From an uncultured Alphaproteobacteria bacterium (GTDB lineage Bacteria; Pseudomonadota; Alphaproteobacteria; HIMB59): a stretch of 48,490 nucleotides of DNA. A model generated the notes under the pieces. The model saw only the letters and a list, made by a program, of their open reading frames with translations, searched no databases and had not been told where the DNA came from. The stretch is taken from assembly GCA_902528805.1 (NCBI GenBank), contig CABZUC010000003.1, positions 1-48,490 on the forward strand, written 5' to 3'. Position numbers and translations under genes: made by a program. Below are positions 26,995-37,140 of the stretch, piece after piece. The stretch's first letter is position 1; every line of letters begins with the position of its first letter.

Positions 26995-28452
26995 ATGGCA
27001 GCTACAGAACAAACAATTAAACAGGTAAATACTTTAGGAGATACTGATTATAAGTATGGCTTTTCTACTGAACTAGATGAAATACGCCCTCCTAAAGGTT
27101 TAAATGAGGATATAATAAAATTTATATCTACCCAAAAAGAGGAGCCAGAGTGGATGCTTGATTGGAGGCTCAATGCCTTCAAAGTATTTAATAAGCTACC
27201 GAAGCCTGAATGGGCTAAGTTGAATATTCCAGAAATTGATTACCAAGATTGTTATTATTACTCAATTCCTAAAAGTCTCAAAGATAAACCTAAGTCTTTG
27301 GATGAAATCGACCCAGAAATAATCAAAACTTATGAAAAACTTGGTATTCCATTAAAAGAACAAAAAATGTTATCTGGTATTGCAGTAGATGCCGTTTTTG
27401 ACTCCGTATCAGTTGCTACTACATATAAAAAACAATTAAGTGATCTGGGTATTGTATTTTGCTCAATCTCTGAGGCAGTAAAAACTCACCCTGATTTAGT
27501 AAAGAAATATTTAGGAAGTGTTATACCCGTATCTGATCACTCTTTTGCTGCTTTAAACTCAGCAGTATTTACTGATGGATCTTTTATTTATATTCCTGAG
27601 GGCGTTAGGTGTCCTGTAGAGTTATCAACATACTTTAGAATTAATGCAATGAACACTGGTCAGTTTGAGAGGACTCTTATAATTGCAGATAAAGATAGTT
27701 ATGTAAGTTATTTAGAGGGCTGTACCGCACCAATGAGAGATGAAAACCAGCTTCACGCTGCTAATGTTGAGTTAGTTGCTCTCGATAATGCAGAAATAAA
27801 GTATTCAACAGTTCAAAATTGGTATCCCGGTGATAAAGAAGGTAAGGGGGGTATCTACAACTTTGTAACAAAAAGAGGTGCCTGCAGAGGTAAAAATTCT
27901 AAAATATCTTGGACCCAAGTTGAGACAGGATCCGCAATAACATGGAAATACCCAAGCTGTATTTTGCAAGGAGATAACTCTAAAGGTGAATTTTATTCAG
28001 TAGCGATAACTAATAATATGCAACAAGCCGATACAGGCACAAAAATGATACATATCGGTAAAAATACATCCTCTAAGATAATATCAAAAGGTATATCGGC
28101 TGGAAAAGCAAATAACACCTATAGGGGTTTAGTAAATATTTTGTCAAAAGCTAAAAATGCAAGAAATTTTACTCAATGTGACTCATTATTAATTGGTAAT
28201 AAATGTGGTGCTCACACTGTTCCGTACATAGAGTCAAGTAACTCAGACTCAATGGTTGAACATGAAGCAACCACTTCAAAAATTAATGAGGACCAATTAT
28301 TTTATTGTCAGCAAAGAGGATTGAATAGCGAAGATGCGGTAGGTTTAATTGTCAATGGTTTTTGTAAAGAGGTATTACAACATTTGCCAATGGAGTTTGC
28401 TGTAGAAGCCCAGAAATTAGTAGCAATTAGCTTAGAAGGCAGTGTTGGATAA
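26995..28452 (+). CDS. sufB: Fe-S cluster assembly protein SufB
   Basis: [39 protein letters not shown]-terminal SufB motif. Confidence 0.95.
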   Translation: MAATEQTIKQVNTLGDTDYKYGFSTELDEIRPPKGLNEDIIKFISTQKEEPEWMLDWRLNAFKVFNKLPKPEWAKLNIPEIDYQDCYYYSIPKSLKDKPKSLDEIDPEIIKTYEKLGIPLKEQKMLSGIAVDAVFDSVSVATTYKKQLSDLGIVFCSISEAVKTHPDLVKKYLGSVIPVSDHSFAALNSAVFTDGSFIYIPEGVRCPVELSTYFRINAMNTGQFERTLIIADKDSYVSYLEGCTAPMRDENQLHAANVELVALDNAEIKYSTVQNWYPGDKEGKGGIYNFVTKRGACRGKNSKISWTQVETGSAITWKYPSCILQGDNSKGEFYSVAITNNMQQADTGTKMIHIGKNTSSKIISKGISAGKANNTYRGLVNILSKAKNARNFTQCDSLLIGNKCGAHTVPYIESSNSDSMVEHEATTSKINEDQLFYCQQRGLNSEDAVGLIVNGFCKEVLQHLPMEFAVEAQKLVAISLEGSVG

Positions 28453-29198
28453 TGTTAGAAATTAAAAACCTTCATGTTTCCATTGAAGAAAAGAAAATTA
28501 TTAAAGGTTTAAATTTGTCAATAAACAAGGGTGAGGTTCATGCTCTGATGGGTCCAAATGGCTCAGGGAAGAGCACACTTTCTTATGTATTATCTGGGAA
28601 AGACAAATATGAAATAGATGACGGAACAATAGAGTATAACGAAAAAAATTTACTAGAGTTGGATGTAGATGAAAGAGCAAACGAGGGTTTATTTCTGGCA
28701 TTTCAATATCCAATGGAGATACCTGGCGTACAAACTTCTTTTTTTTTAAAAACAGCAATCAATTCAAAGAGAAAATATTTAGGTCAGAGTGAAATGGATG
28801 CCCTTGAATTTGCTAAATTAATTAAGTCAAAATCAGAAGATTTAAATATCAATACTGAAATGCTCAAAAGAGACTTGAATGTAAATTATTCAGGTGGTGA
28901 AAAAAAGAAACAAGAAATTTTACAAATGTCAATGTTAAGCCCTAAGATGGCTATCTTAGATGAGACAGACTCTGGTCTAGATATAGATGCGTTAAGAATT
29001 GTCTCCGAGGGCGTCAATAAATTAAGAAGCAAAGAAAATTCCTTTTTAGTAATCACTCACTATCAAAGGCTTTTAAACTATATAAAGCCTGATTTTGTTC
29101 ACATTATTGCAGATGGTAGAATTGTGAAATCAGGAGATTACTCCCTAGCTCTAGAGTTAGAAGAAAAAGGATATGAAGAAATATCTAATTCTGCCTAA
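28452..29198 (+). CDS. sufC: Fe-S cluster assembly ATPase SufC
   Basis: Walker [25 protein letters not shown], Walker [12 protein letters not shown]. Confidence 0.95.
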   Translation: MLEIKNLHVSIEEKKIIKGLNLSINKGEVHALMGPNGSGKSTLSYVLSGKDKYEIDDGTIEYNEKNLLELDVDERANEGLFLAFQYPMEIPGVQTSFFLKTAINSKRKYLGQSEMDALEFAKLIKSKSEDLNINTEMLKRDLNVNYSGGEKKKQEILQMSMLSPKMAILDETDSGLDIDALRIVSEGVNKLRSKENSFLVITHYQRLLNYIKPDFVHIIADGRIVKSGDYSLALELEEKGYEEISNSA

Positions 29199-30298
29199 TG
29201 GAACTCACATTAAATTTAGACAAGATACAATCTGATAATGTATCAAAATATGCAAAAACTATATTAGATAAACAAAATCCTTATAAAAATTTTAAAATTG
29301 AAAACTATAAGTATGCTCAACTTCATAGAGATATAAGATCTGAAATTTTACAAAGAGATATAGATATTTCTGAATTATTGAAAATTTCTAAAAATATTTC
29401 TACCTTTCCTTCAAATCCTGTTGATTTAGCTTCTAACTTAAATCAATGGAAATACATTAATGATGACAGTTTCTTTAGAGTTTCTTCTTTATTAAAAAGA
29501 GATACAAGTTCTATAAATTTAGATTTAATAGATGATAAAAATCTATTTTTAGATATTTCACAAATAAACAACAATATTCACTTTCTTAAATCTTCGAAAA
29601 ATGAAATTAATCTTATTATAATGAATACTAAATCAAAAAATGAATACCCTAAATCTATATTCTTTGACATATCTAATAATTCAAATTTAAATGTAATTCA
29701 TTTTAACATATCAAATTTTAAATCCTTTTTATATTTTGAGTCAAATCTTCAAGATAATTCTCATTTAAACTTTGTTTCTTTTCAGTCTGATAATATCCAT
29801 ACCAGAAATGAGTTTTACGCCTCTTTAAATCTAGAGTGTAATTTTGATTTATTTGGTTTGAATATTAATAACTACGGGGTAAATGATAATTATTCATTTA
29901 TTCAGCACCTAAAGCCCTCCTCATCAAGTAGAGAGATTTTTAAATCTATAGTTGAGAAAGGTGCGATAACAAATTTTCAAGGTAAGATATATGTCGACTC
30001 TATAGCTCAAAAAACTGATGGATATCAAATGAGTAGATCTTTACTTTTAGACGATATTTCAAAGGCTAATAATAAGCCAGAACTTGAAATTTATGCTGAT
30101 GATGTAAAATGTAGCCATGGCTCTACTGTCTCTAAATTAGATGAAGATCAAATTTATTATTTTAAATCTAGAGGTATTGACAGTGAAATGGCTAAAAAAA
30201 TACTAAAAAAAGCTTTTATTGCAGAAATTATTGAATCTATTAAAGACGATAATTTACGAGATTATTCCAATAAAATAATTGAAAGTTTATTAACATGA
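29198..30298 (+). CDS. sufD: Fe-S cluster assembly protein SufD
   Basis: C-terminal ADDVKCSHGSTVSKLDEDQIYYFKSRGI; operon position. Confidence 0.9.
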   Translation: MELTLNLDKIQSDNVSKYAKTILDKQNPYKNFKIENYKYAQLHRDIRSEILQRDIDISELLKISKNISTFPSNPVDLASNLNQWKYINDDSFFRVSSLLKRDTSSINLDLIDDKNLFLDISQINNNIHFLKSSKNEINLIIMNTKSKNEYPKSIFFDISNNSNLNVIHFNISNFKSFLYFESNLQDNSHLNFVSFQSDNIHTRNEFYASLNLECNFDLFGLNINNYGVNDNYSFIQHLKPSSSSREIFKSIVEKGAITNFQGKIYVDSIAQKTDGYQMSRSLLLDDISKANNKPELEIYADDVKCSHGSTVSKLDEDQIYYFKSRGIDSEMAKKILKKAFIAEIIESIKDDNLRDYSNKIIESLLT

Positions 30299-31503
30299 AT
30301 AATGTAAAATCAGATTTTCCAATCTTAGATAAAAAGATAAGAGATAAAACCATTACTTATCTTGACTCTGCTGCAAGCACCCAGAAACCAAAACAAGTTA
30401 TTCATTCAATTTCTGAGTTTCTTGAAAACTCATATGAAAACGTCCACAGAGGGATGAATTCCCTTAGTATCGATGCTACAGATTTATATGAAAAATCTAG
30501 AGATGTAGCCAAATCTTTTATTAATGCAAATTCTACAAACGAAATAATTTTTACAAGAGGTGCTACCGACTCTATAAATATTATTGCCAATTCACTAGCG
30601 GAGCACTTGAATAAGGGGGATAAGATTGTCGTGACAGAATTAGAACATCACTCTAATTACCTACCATGGATGCATTTATGTAAAAAATTAGAATTAGAAT
30701 TAAAAATAATCCCAATTTCTAAAGAAGGTATTCTATCCGAAGATGAAATTATAAATAATTGTGATGATACCACTAAGGTTCTTTCTTTAACACACATGTC
30801 AAATGTTACTGGACAAATACTTGATATAAAAAAAATTAAACAAGAAATTAATAGGGATATTTATGTAGCTGTTGATGGATGTCAATCAATTGCACATCTT
30901 AATATTGATGTCAAAGATTTAAACTGCGATTTTTACTCTTTCTCCTCTCACAAACTTTACGGTCCATCTGGTATTGGAATTATGTTTGGTAAAGAAGATA
31001 TTCTTAACCAACTTAATCCTCCAACTTTAGGAGGAGGGATGATCAATGAGGTATCCTCAAACGATTTTTCTTATGCCATGTTGCCAAATAAATTCGAACC
31101 AGGAACACCCTCTATTGAGGCCGCCATCGGTTTTAAAGCTGCCATGGAATATCTAAATAATATTAATTACCAAGATTATTTTTCAAAAGAAAAAAAACTC
31201 AGATCCACACTAATTTCAGCTCTTAATGACTTTGAAGAAATAGAAATATATGGCTCAAACAAAAATGGAAATGCAACTTCAATTGTTTCCTTTAATATCA
31301 AAAACCAAAATTTTAATGATATAGCCACTTTTCTTGATCAATATGGAATAATGATCAGAGGAGGTCATCATTGCTGTCAACCATTTATGAAAAAATTTGG
31401 TATACCTGGCTCTTGCCGAGTTTCTTTTGGAATTTATAACGACATTAATGATATAGACCACTTTATTGACTCTATGAAAAAAACTTTAAAATTACTCCAA
31501 TAA
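30295..31503 (+). CDS. sufS: Cysteine desulfurase SufS
   Basis: YLDSAASTQKP, FTRGATDSIN, SSHKLYGPSGIG (PLP Lys), RGGHHCCQPFM. Confidence 0.95.
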   Translation: MNNVKSDFPILDKKIRDKTITYLDSAASTQKPKQVIHSISEFLENSYENVHRGMNSLSIDATDLYEKSRDVAKSFINANSTNEIIFTRGATDSINIIANSLAEHLNKGDKIVVTELEHHSNYLPWMHLCKKLELELKIIPISKEGILSEDEIINNCDDTTKVLSLTHMSNVTGQILDIKKIKQEINRDIYVAVDGCQSIAHLNIDVKDLNCDFYSFSSHKLYGPSGIGIMFGKEDILNQLNPPTLGGGMINEVSSNDFSYAMLPNKFEPGTPSIEAAIGFKAAMEYLNNINYQDYFSKEKKLRSTLISALNDFEEIEIYGSNKNGNATSIVSFNIKNQNFNDIATFLDQYGIMIRGGHHCCQPFMKKFGIPGSCRVSFGIYNDINDIDHFIDSMKKTLKLLQ

Positions 31504-31506
31504 GGC

Positions 31507-31896
31507 ATGGACGATAAGACACTCTCTGATTTTATGCCTAAAGTTAATTCTGAAGGAGAAATTTCCTTTGGAGATGTGTCAACATCAGAGTCAGTAAACT
31601 TGACAAATGATAATATTATACAGGTTCTTACAAAAATAAAAGATCCAGAACTTGATATTAATATATATGATCTTGGATTAATTTATGACCTATCAATTGA
31701 TAAATTTAACAATATTAAAATTATAATGACGCTAACAACTGTTAATTGTCCAGTAGCTGATAGTTTTCCATTAGATGTTGCAAAAAAAGTTCACGAACTT
31801 CCAAATACAGGGCAAGTTAGTGTTAATCTAACCTTTCAACCTCCTTGGAATAAAGATATGATGAGTGAAGACGCAAAGTTAGCTTTAGGTTTTTAA
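31507..31896 (+). CDS. sufT: SUF system DUF59/MIP18-family protein (SufT-like)
   Basis: IKDPELDINIYDLGLIYDL, MTLTTVNCPVADSFP. Confidence 0.85.
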   Translation: MDDKTLSDFMPKVNSEGEISFGDVSTSESVNLTNDNIIQVLTKIKDPELDINIYDLGLIYDLSIDKFNNIKIIMTLTTVNCPVADSFPLDVAKKVHELPNTGQVSVNLTFQPPWNKDMMSEDAKLALGF

Positions 31897-31897
31897 A

Positions 31898-32233
31898 ATG
31901 TCTAATCCCTTATTTACATTATCTAAAACGGCTCAAGAACAAATTTCTAAATTGTTATTGGATAACAATAATGCAATTGGTTTGAAAATAGGTTTAAGTA
32001 CAAAAGGTTGCGCTGGTCTTAGCTATACAATGGAATATGTCAGTGAAAGTGACATACAAGGATGTGAGCTAGTTAATGATTATAAATTTCCTCTTTATAT
32101 TGATAATAAAGCTGTAATGTATGTTATTGGCACAGAAATGGACTTTATAAAAGAAGAGTATGGAGAAAGATTTGTTTTCAAAAATCCCAATCAAACTAGT
32201 GAGTGTGGTTGTGGCGAAAGTTTTCACGTTTAG
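31898..32233 (+). CDS. sufA: A-type Fe-S carrier (SufA/IscA family)
   Basis: KGCAGLSY and C-terminal ECGCGESF Cys motif. Confidence 0.88.
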   Translation: MSNPLFTLSKTAQEQISKLLLDNNNAIGLKIGLSTKGCAGLSYTMEYVSESDIQGCELVNDYKFPLYIDNKAVMYVIGTEMDFIKEEYGERFVFKNPNQTSECGCGESFHV

Positions 32234-32247
32234 TTTTTAATTAATTC

Positions 32248-33102
32248 ATGGCTATTCTTTTTGGTATTCTTTCAGCTTTTAGCTTTGGCGTAGGGGATTT
32301 TTTAGCAAGATTTTCATCACAAGAAGTTGGTTTCAAGAACTCACTTTTTTGGATGTTAGTCGTTGGCTCAATTTTTTATTTATTTTTATTTTATTTCTTC
32401 GGAAGTGGATTATCTCCAAATGCAATAGGTTTGAGCAATAGCTTTCTATCAGGTATTTTAATAATGTTTGGACTCTTATGCTTATATAAGGGTCTTCAAA
32501 TGGGACCTGTATCAATCGTTGCCTCTATAGCAGCAACAAACCCCTTTTTTGTCTTTGTTATAAGATTTTTTTTAGGTAGTGAACCAACAATTACTCAATG
32601 GATTGCCACTTTGATAGTTATTTCAGGTGCTGTATTTGTATCAATTAGTGCAGATAGTTTCAAAGAAAGCCTTGGTTTATCAAAAAAACAAATAAAAGAA
32701 GCTTTAATTGTATCATTTATGGCAAGTGGTATGTTGGCTTTAGGTCTTATTTTCTCTCAAGAGGCATCTAACTCTCTGGATCCAATCGAAGCAGTTGTGT
32801 ATGTAAGATTTTTTAGTTTGTTGGGTATAGCAACCTTATTGTTATTTATAAAGTCTAAGATAACAATGACAAAAAAAGCAGCTCCTATTTTGTTTTTTCA
32901 GGGAATATTAGAAACAACCGGTTATTTCTGTTTAGTTTCAGCATACGCCTTTGATAAAGTGAGTATTGCAGTGGTGATTTCCTCAGGTTTTGGTCTTGTA
33001 ACGGTTTTACTAGCAAGAATGGTCCTGAAAGAAAAAATATCTAAAATTCAAACTTTAGGTATCTCTTTAACTTTTATAGGGGTTATTGGACTAACTATCT
33101 AA
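32248..33102 (+). CDS. EamA/DMT-family transporter
   Basis: ~10 hydrophobic segments, two EamA-like halves. Confidence 0.8.
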   Translation: MAILFGILSAFSFGVGDFLARFSSQEVGFKNSLFWMLVVGSIFYLFLFYFFGSGLSPNAIGLSNSFLSGILIMFGLLCLYKGLQMGPVSIVASIAATNPFFVFVIRFFLGSEPTITQWIATLIVISGAVFVSISADSFKESLGLSKKQIKEALIVSFMASGMLALGLIFSQEASNSLDPIEAVVYVRFFSLLGIATLLLFIKSKITMTKKAAPILFFQGILETTGYFCLVSAYAFDKVSIAVVISSGFGLVTVLLARMVLKEKISKIQTLGISLTFIGVIGLTI

Positions 33103-33991
33103 TTAAATTTTGAAGTCTTTTTTTATCAAAACGATATGAGTTCATCGCAATAGCTAAACAAATAATAATTCCACCTATAATTGTATTAATACTGGGGGTT
33201 TCATTGATACCAAGTATTGGTAGCCAGGCCCAAAAAATTCCTCCAACTACTTCTAATAAAGATAGCATTGTTAGTTCTCCCGAAAGTAATTGTTTTGAAC
33301 CGATGCTAAACAGTATAAGACCAGTTGCAACAATTAAACCGTGAGTCATACTCAACAAAATATTTCTAAAAGGTAAATAGATTTCTTGATCATTAAAAAT
33401 CATTAAAAAGGTGGAAATAACTGCGCAAAAAATTCCAGCATAAATTAAAATATAAAATTTTTTAAAGTTACTTTTGCTTCTCAAAGCAACGGTGAATGCT
33501 GCAAAGCCAAGACTTGATATAAAGCCCATAATTAATCCATACAAAGATCCACTAAAGGCACTTGCATATATCATTATTAAAGCACCAATAAACGCAATAA
33601 TCATAGTTATAAAATTTTGTTTTGAGATTTTCTCATTAATAAACACTAGGGCAATTAATGATGCTAAAAAAGGCATTAACGCCAACATAAATAGAGTAAC
33701 TGCGGCAGTTGTATTGCTTATTGAATAAATAAAACCAACCATGGCTGTTGTTAAACTAAGACCACCAATCACAGAAACTTTATCTATTTTGATTACATTC
33801 ATAAAAAAGACTTTTTGCTCATTTAGTATAAGATATATGGCGATGATAATTGCAACTGTAAGCCCTCTAATAACAAGGTAGGGGAGTTGATAGATTTGAG
33901 GGTCAATCATATTTTTAACCACTAGTGGTCCAAAACTCCATATTAATCCACTCAAAACTACTATAATTACTGCCTTGATATGGTCACTCAT
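33095..33991 (-). CDS. EamA/DMT-family transporter
   Basis: ~10 hydrophobic segments; 8-nt 3' overlap with convergent EamA gene. Confidence 0.8.
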   Translation of the reverse strand: MSDHIKAVIIVVLSGLIWSFGPLVVKNMIDPQIYQLPYLVIRGLTVAIIIAIYLILNEQKVFFMNVIKIDKVSVIGGLSLTTAMVGFIYSISNTTAAVTLFMLALMPFLASLIALVFINEKISKQNFITMIIAFIGALIMIYASAFSGSLYGLIMGFISSLGFAAFTVALRSKSNFKKFYILIYAGIFCAVISTFLMIFNDQEIYLPFRNILLSMTHGLIVATGLILFSIGSKQLLSGELTMLSLLEVVGGIFWAWLPILGINETPSINTIIGGIIICLAIAMNSYRFDKKRLQNLIR

Positions 33992-34033
33992 TTTTAAGAA
34001 ATTAACTTATTTTATAAATCTACTATTTAATAG

Positions 34034-35818
34034 TTAATTACTGATAAAGAAATCTGAGAGAGTTTTAATATTATCAAAAGAAGTATTCTTGCCCTCATTG
34101 CTTCTTAAAGTAAATGAGTTTGACTCAATCTCTTTCTCACCAATTACTAGAGAATAGGGTATCTTTTTAGAAACAGAATTTCTTATTTTATATCCCAATT
34201 TGTTATCCGAACTATCAACAATTACTCTTACACCAAGTTTTTGAAGTTTTTCTTTAATTTGATTGCTATTATCTACATATTTTTCGGAAACAGGGAGAAT
34301 TGCAAGTTGTATGGGCGTAACAAATAAAGGAAGCCAGCCATTAGTGTTTTCAAGAATAATTGCTATAAACCTCTCTAGAGATCCTACAACTGCTCGGTGT
34401 ATCATTATTGGAACTTGGTTTTTGTCATTTTTGTCTTTGTATTTTGCACCCAACCTATCTGGGAGATTGAAGTCAATTTGTATTGTTCCACATTGCCACT
34501 CTCGACCTAATGAGTCCTCTAATGTAAATTCTATTTTTGGGCCATAGAATGCCCCTTCACCCTCTAAAATATTAAATTCTTTGTTGTTGTCATTTAAAAC
34601 TTTTTTTAACTGATTTTCTGCATTGTCCCAGTTTTCTTGAGCACCAATACTTTTTTCTGGGCGAGTAGAAATATTATATTTTATTTTTTCAAATCCGAAC
34701 TTTTTATACACTCTCTCAATTAATAGGGTTGTCTCATTACAAACATCATAAATTTGTTCTGCAGAACAAAATATGTGGGCATCATCTTGAGTAAAACCTC
34801 TAACCCTAAATAATCCATTTAGAGCTCCAGAGGGTTCATATCTATGACACTTACCAAACTCCGAGTATCTAAGTGGTAAATCTTTGTAAGTTATCAGTTG
34901 AGAGTTAAATAAAACAATATGACATGGACAATTCATAGGTTTTAAAGCAAATGTCTTGTTGTCAGTTTCCGATGTAAACATATTTTCTTTGAAATTGTCC
35001 CAATGACCAGACTTTATCCAAAGCTCATTTGATACTAGCTCAGGTGTTTTGACTTCAAAATAGTTAAGTTTTTGTTGCTCAGAACGAATATATTTTTCAA
35101 TGTTTTGATATAAGGTTAAGCCTTTATCTTTCCAAAATACATTCCCTGCCGATAAATCAGTTAGAAGGAACAAACCCATATCTGTGCCTAATCTTCTATG
35201 ATTTCTTTCTTTAGCCTCTTCTAAATTTTTTAAATATACTCGAAGTTCTTTTTCAGAATACCAAGCGGTTGCGTATATTCTTTGAAGCATTTTGTTAGTG
35301 CTAATACCTCTCCAATAAGCCCCTGATACATTTGTTATTTTAAAGCTGGCATTATAATCTTTTGTACTTTTATGATGAGGACCTTTACAAAGATCAGTAA
35401 AATTTTTTTGCTCATAGAGTGTTATTTCATCAGAATTATCTAAATTACTAATAAGTTCTAATTTATATTTATTATCCTTAAATATTTCTGATGCTTCTTT
35501 TTTAGTTACAGCTCTCTTTAAAAAGTTTCTTCCCTCTGAAAGAATTTCTTTCATTTTTTTTTCTATATTAGCTAAGTCGTCGTCTGATAGAGTATTTTCC
35601 ATATCAAAGTCATAATAAAAACCATTTTTTATAAATGGACCAATAGTTGGTTTGGCATTCGGGAAAAGAGATATGACAGCTTCTGCTAAAATATGAGCCA
35701 TATCGTGACGCATGATGTTTAAAGCATCTTCAGATTTATGTTTTATAGGAGTACTATTTTCGACTTCGGTATCCCAATAATTATTATTTGTGTCTTTATA
35801 TGCTACTACTTCACTCAT
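34034..35818 (-). CDS. thrS: Threonyl-tRNA synthetase, apparently lacking N-terminal TGS domain
   Basis: MRHDMAHILAEAV editing motif, ALKPMNCPCHIVLF, RVRGFTQDDAHIFC, GREWQCGTIQIDFNLP; begins just before the editing domain. Confidence 0.94.
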   Translation of the reverse strand: MSEVVAYKDTNNNYWDTEVENSTPIKHKSEDALNIMRHDMAHILAEAVISLFPNAKPTIGPFIKNGFYYDFDMENTLSDDDLANIEKKMKEILSEGRNFLKRAVTKKEASEIFKDNKYKLELISNLDNSDEITLYEQKNFTDLCKGPHHKSTKDYNASFKITNVSGAYWRGISTNKMLQRIYATAWYSEKELRVYLKNLEEAKERNHRRLGTDMGLFLLTDLSAGNVFWKDKGLTLYQNIEKYIRSEQQKLNYFEVKTPELVSNELWIKSGHWDNFKENMFTSETDNKTFALKPMNCPCHIVLFNSQLITYKDLPLRYSEFGKCHRYEPSGALNGLFRVRGFTQDDAHIFCSAEQIYDVCNETTLLIERVYKKFGFEKIKYNISTRPEKSIGAQENWDNAENQLKKVLNDNNKEFNILEGEGAFYGPKIEFTLEDSLGREWQCGTIQIDFNLPDRLGAKYKDKNDKNQVPIMIHRAVVGSLERFIAIILENTNGWLPLFVTPIQLAILPVSEKYVDNSNQIKEKLQKLGVRVIVDSSDNKLGYKIRNSVSKKIPYSLVIGEKEIESNSFTLRSNEGKNTSFDNIKTLSDFFISN

Positions 35819-36147
35819 AATTCTAACTTTTTATAAAAACAACTTTTTGAACCAGTATGACAGGCACCGTCTCCTTCAAGCTCTACTTCAAAAATTAGAG
35901 TATCGCTATCACAATCTGTATAAATATTAATTATATTGAGTTTATTGCCAGAAGTTTCGCCTTTTAACCATAATTTTTTTTTACTTCTACTCCAAAAGTA
36001 AGCTTTTTTTGTTTTTACTGTCATTTCAATAGAATTTTTATTTGAATAGGCCATCATGAGAATTTCATTAGTTGACTTCTCTTGAGCAATCGTAGGTATT
36101 AGCCCATCAGAATTAAAAACTAGTTGATTTATGTTGAAATTTTCCAA
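35815..36147 (-). CDS. hisI: Phosphoribosyl-AMP cyclohydrolase
   Basis: DGLIPTIAQ, AYFWSRSKKKLWLKGETSGN, DCDSDTLIFEVE, ACHTGSKSCFY. Confidence 0.93.
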   Translation of the reverse strand: MENFNINQLVFNSDGLIPTIAQEKSTNEILMMAYSNKNSIEMTVKTKKAYFWSRSKKKLWLKGETSGNKLNIINIYTDCDSDTLIFEVELEGDGACHTGSKSCFYKKLEL

Positions 36148-36213
36148 TATCTTGATTTTTAATGATTTTTACTTTTATTAAAGTATTTTTCAATTATTAA
36201 AAGAATTTTTTCG

Positions 36214-37140
36214 ATGAATTATTATTTAGCACCAATGATGGGTTACACAGACTGCTATTTTAGAAGTTTAGTGGAAAACATTTATGGAAATAGCGTAACT
36301 ACTTTTTCTGAAATGATAGTGGATAAAGCAATCATTCACAATGAGACCAAAACAATAACCAAGCATTTTTTAAAAAATAATAAAAGCGCCATTCAAATTG
36401 CAGGCTCAGATCCTGAAGAAATTAAAAGAACAATAAATATTTTAAATAAAGTAGATATAATTAAACATGTAAATTTTAATTTAGGGTGCCCAAGTTCTAG
36501 AGTCCAAGAAAATATGCTTGGTTTAGCTTTAACCCAAAAGTATGACTTAGTAAAAAAATGTTTATATGAATTGATCAAATATAATAAAGATGTATCAGTA
36601 AAATGTAGACTTGGTTTAGGTATGAATGAGGATAAGAGTTATATTTTTAATTATCTTAAATTGTTTAATGAAATAGGAATTAAAAAAGTATTTATACATT
36701 GTAGAAATGGTATTTTGAACTTAGATACCAAAAAAAATAGAACAATTCCGAAAATCAATTACAATTTATTTTTAGAGTGTTGCGATCAATTTCCTGAAAT
36801 GGAACTTATTCCTAATGGTGAGGTTAATGATTTAGAAACCTTTAAATTTTTTCAGTCAAAAAATATTACTCAATTTATGATTGGTAGGCAATTTGCGAAA
36901 GATGCTTTTTTTTTAGAAAAATTAGATCTTGAGAATGTCAAAAAGAAGACAACTTCAATAATTAATACAATAATTGAATTAGAGCATTACAAATATTTAA
37001 ATATTAATTTATTAAAAAAGAGTATATTAACTGCACTTAGTAACATATCCAATTCCAAAAAAGTAAAAAAAGAAATATCAGCTATTGATAATTATAGTGG
37101 CTTATTAAATTATTTTGAGAGGAATGTCATTTGGAGTTAG
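36214..37140 (+). CDS. dus: tRNA-dihydrouridine synthase family protein
   Basis: LAPMMGYTDCYFR, QIAGSDPEE, NFNLGCPSSRVQENMLG, VKCRLGLG. Confidence 0.88.
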   Translation: MNYYLAPMMGYTDCYFRSLVENIYGNSVTTFSEMIVDKAIIHNETKTITKHFLKNNKSAIQIAGSDPEEIKRTINILNKVDIIKHVNFNLGCPSSRVQENMLGLALTQKYDLVKKCLYELIKYNKDVSVKCRLGLGMNEDKSYIFNYLKLFNEIGIKKVFIHCRNGILNLDTKKNRTIPKINYNLFLECCDQFPEMELIPNGEVNDLETFKFFQSKNITQFMIGRQFAKDAFFLEKLDLENVKKKTTSIINTIIELEHYKYLNINLLKKSILTALSNISNSKKVKKEISAIDNYSGLLNYFERNVIWS

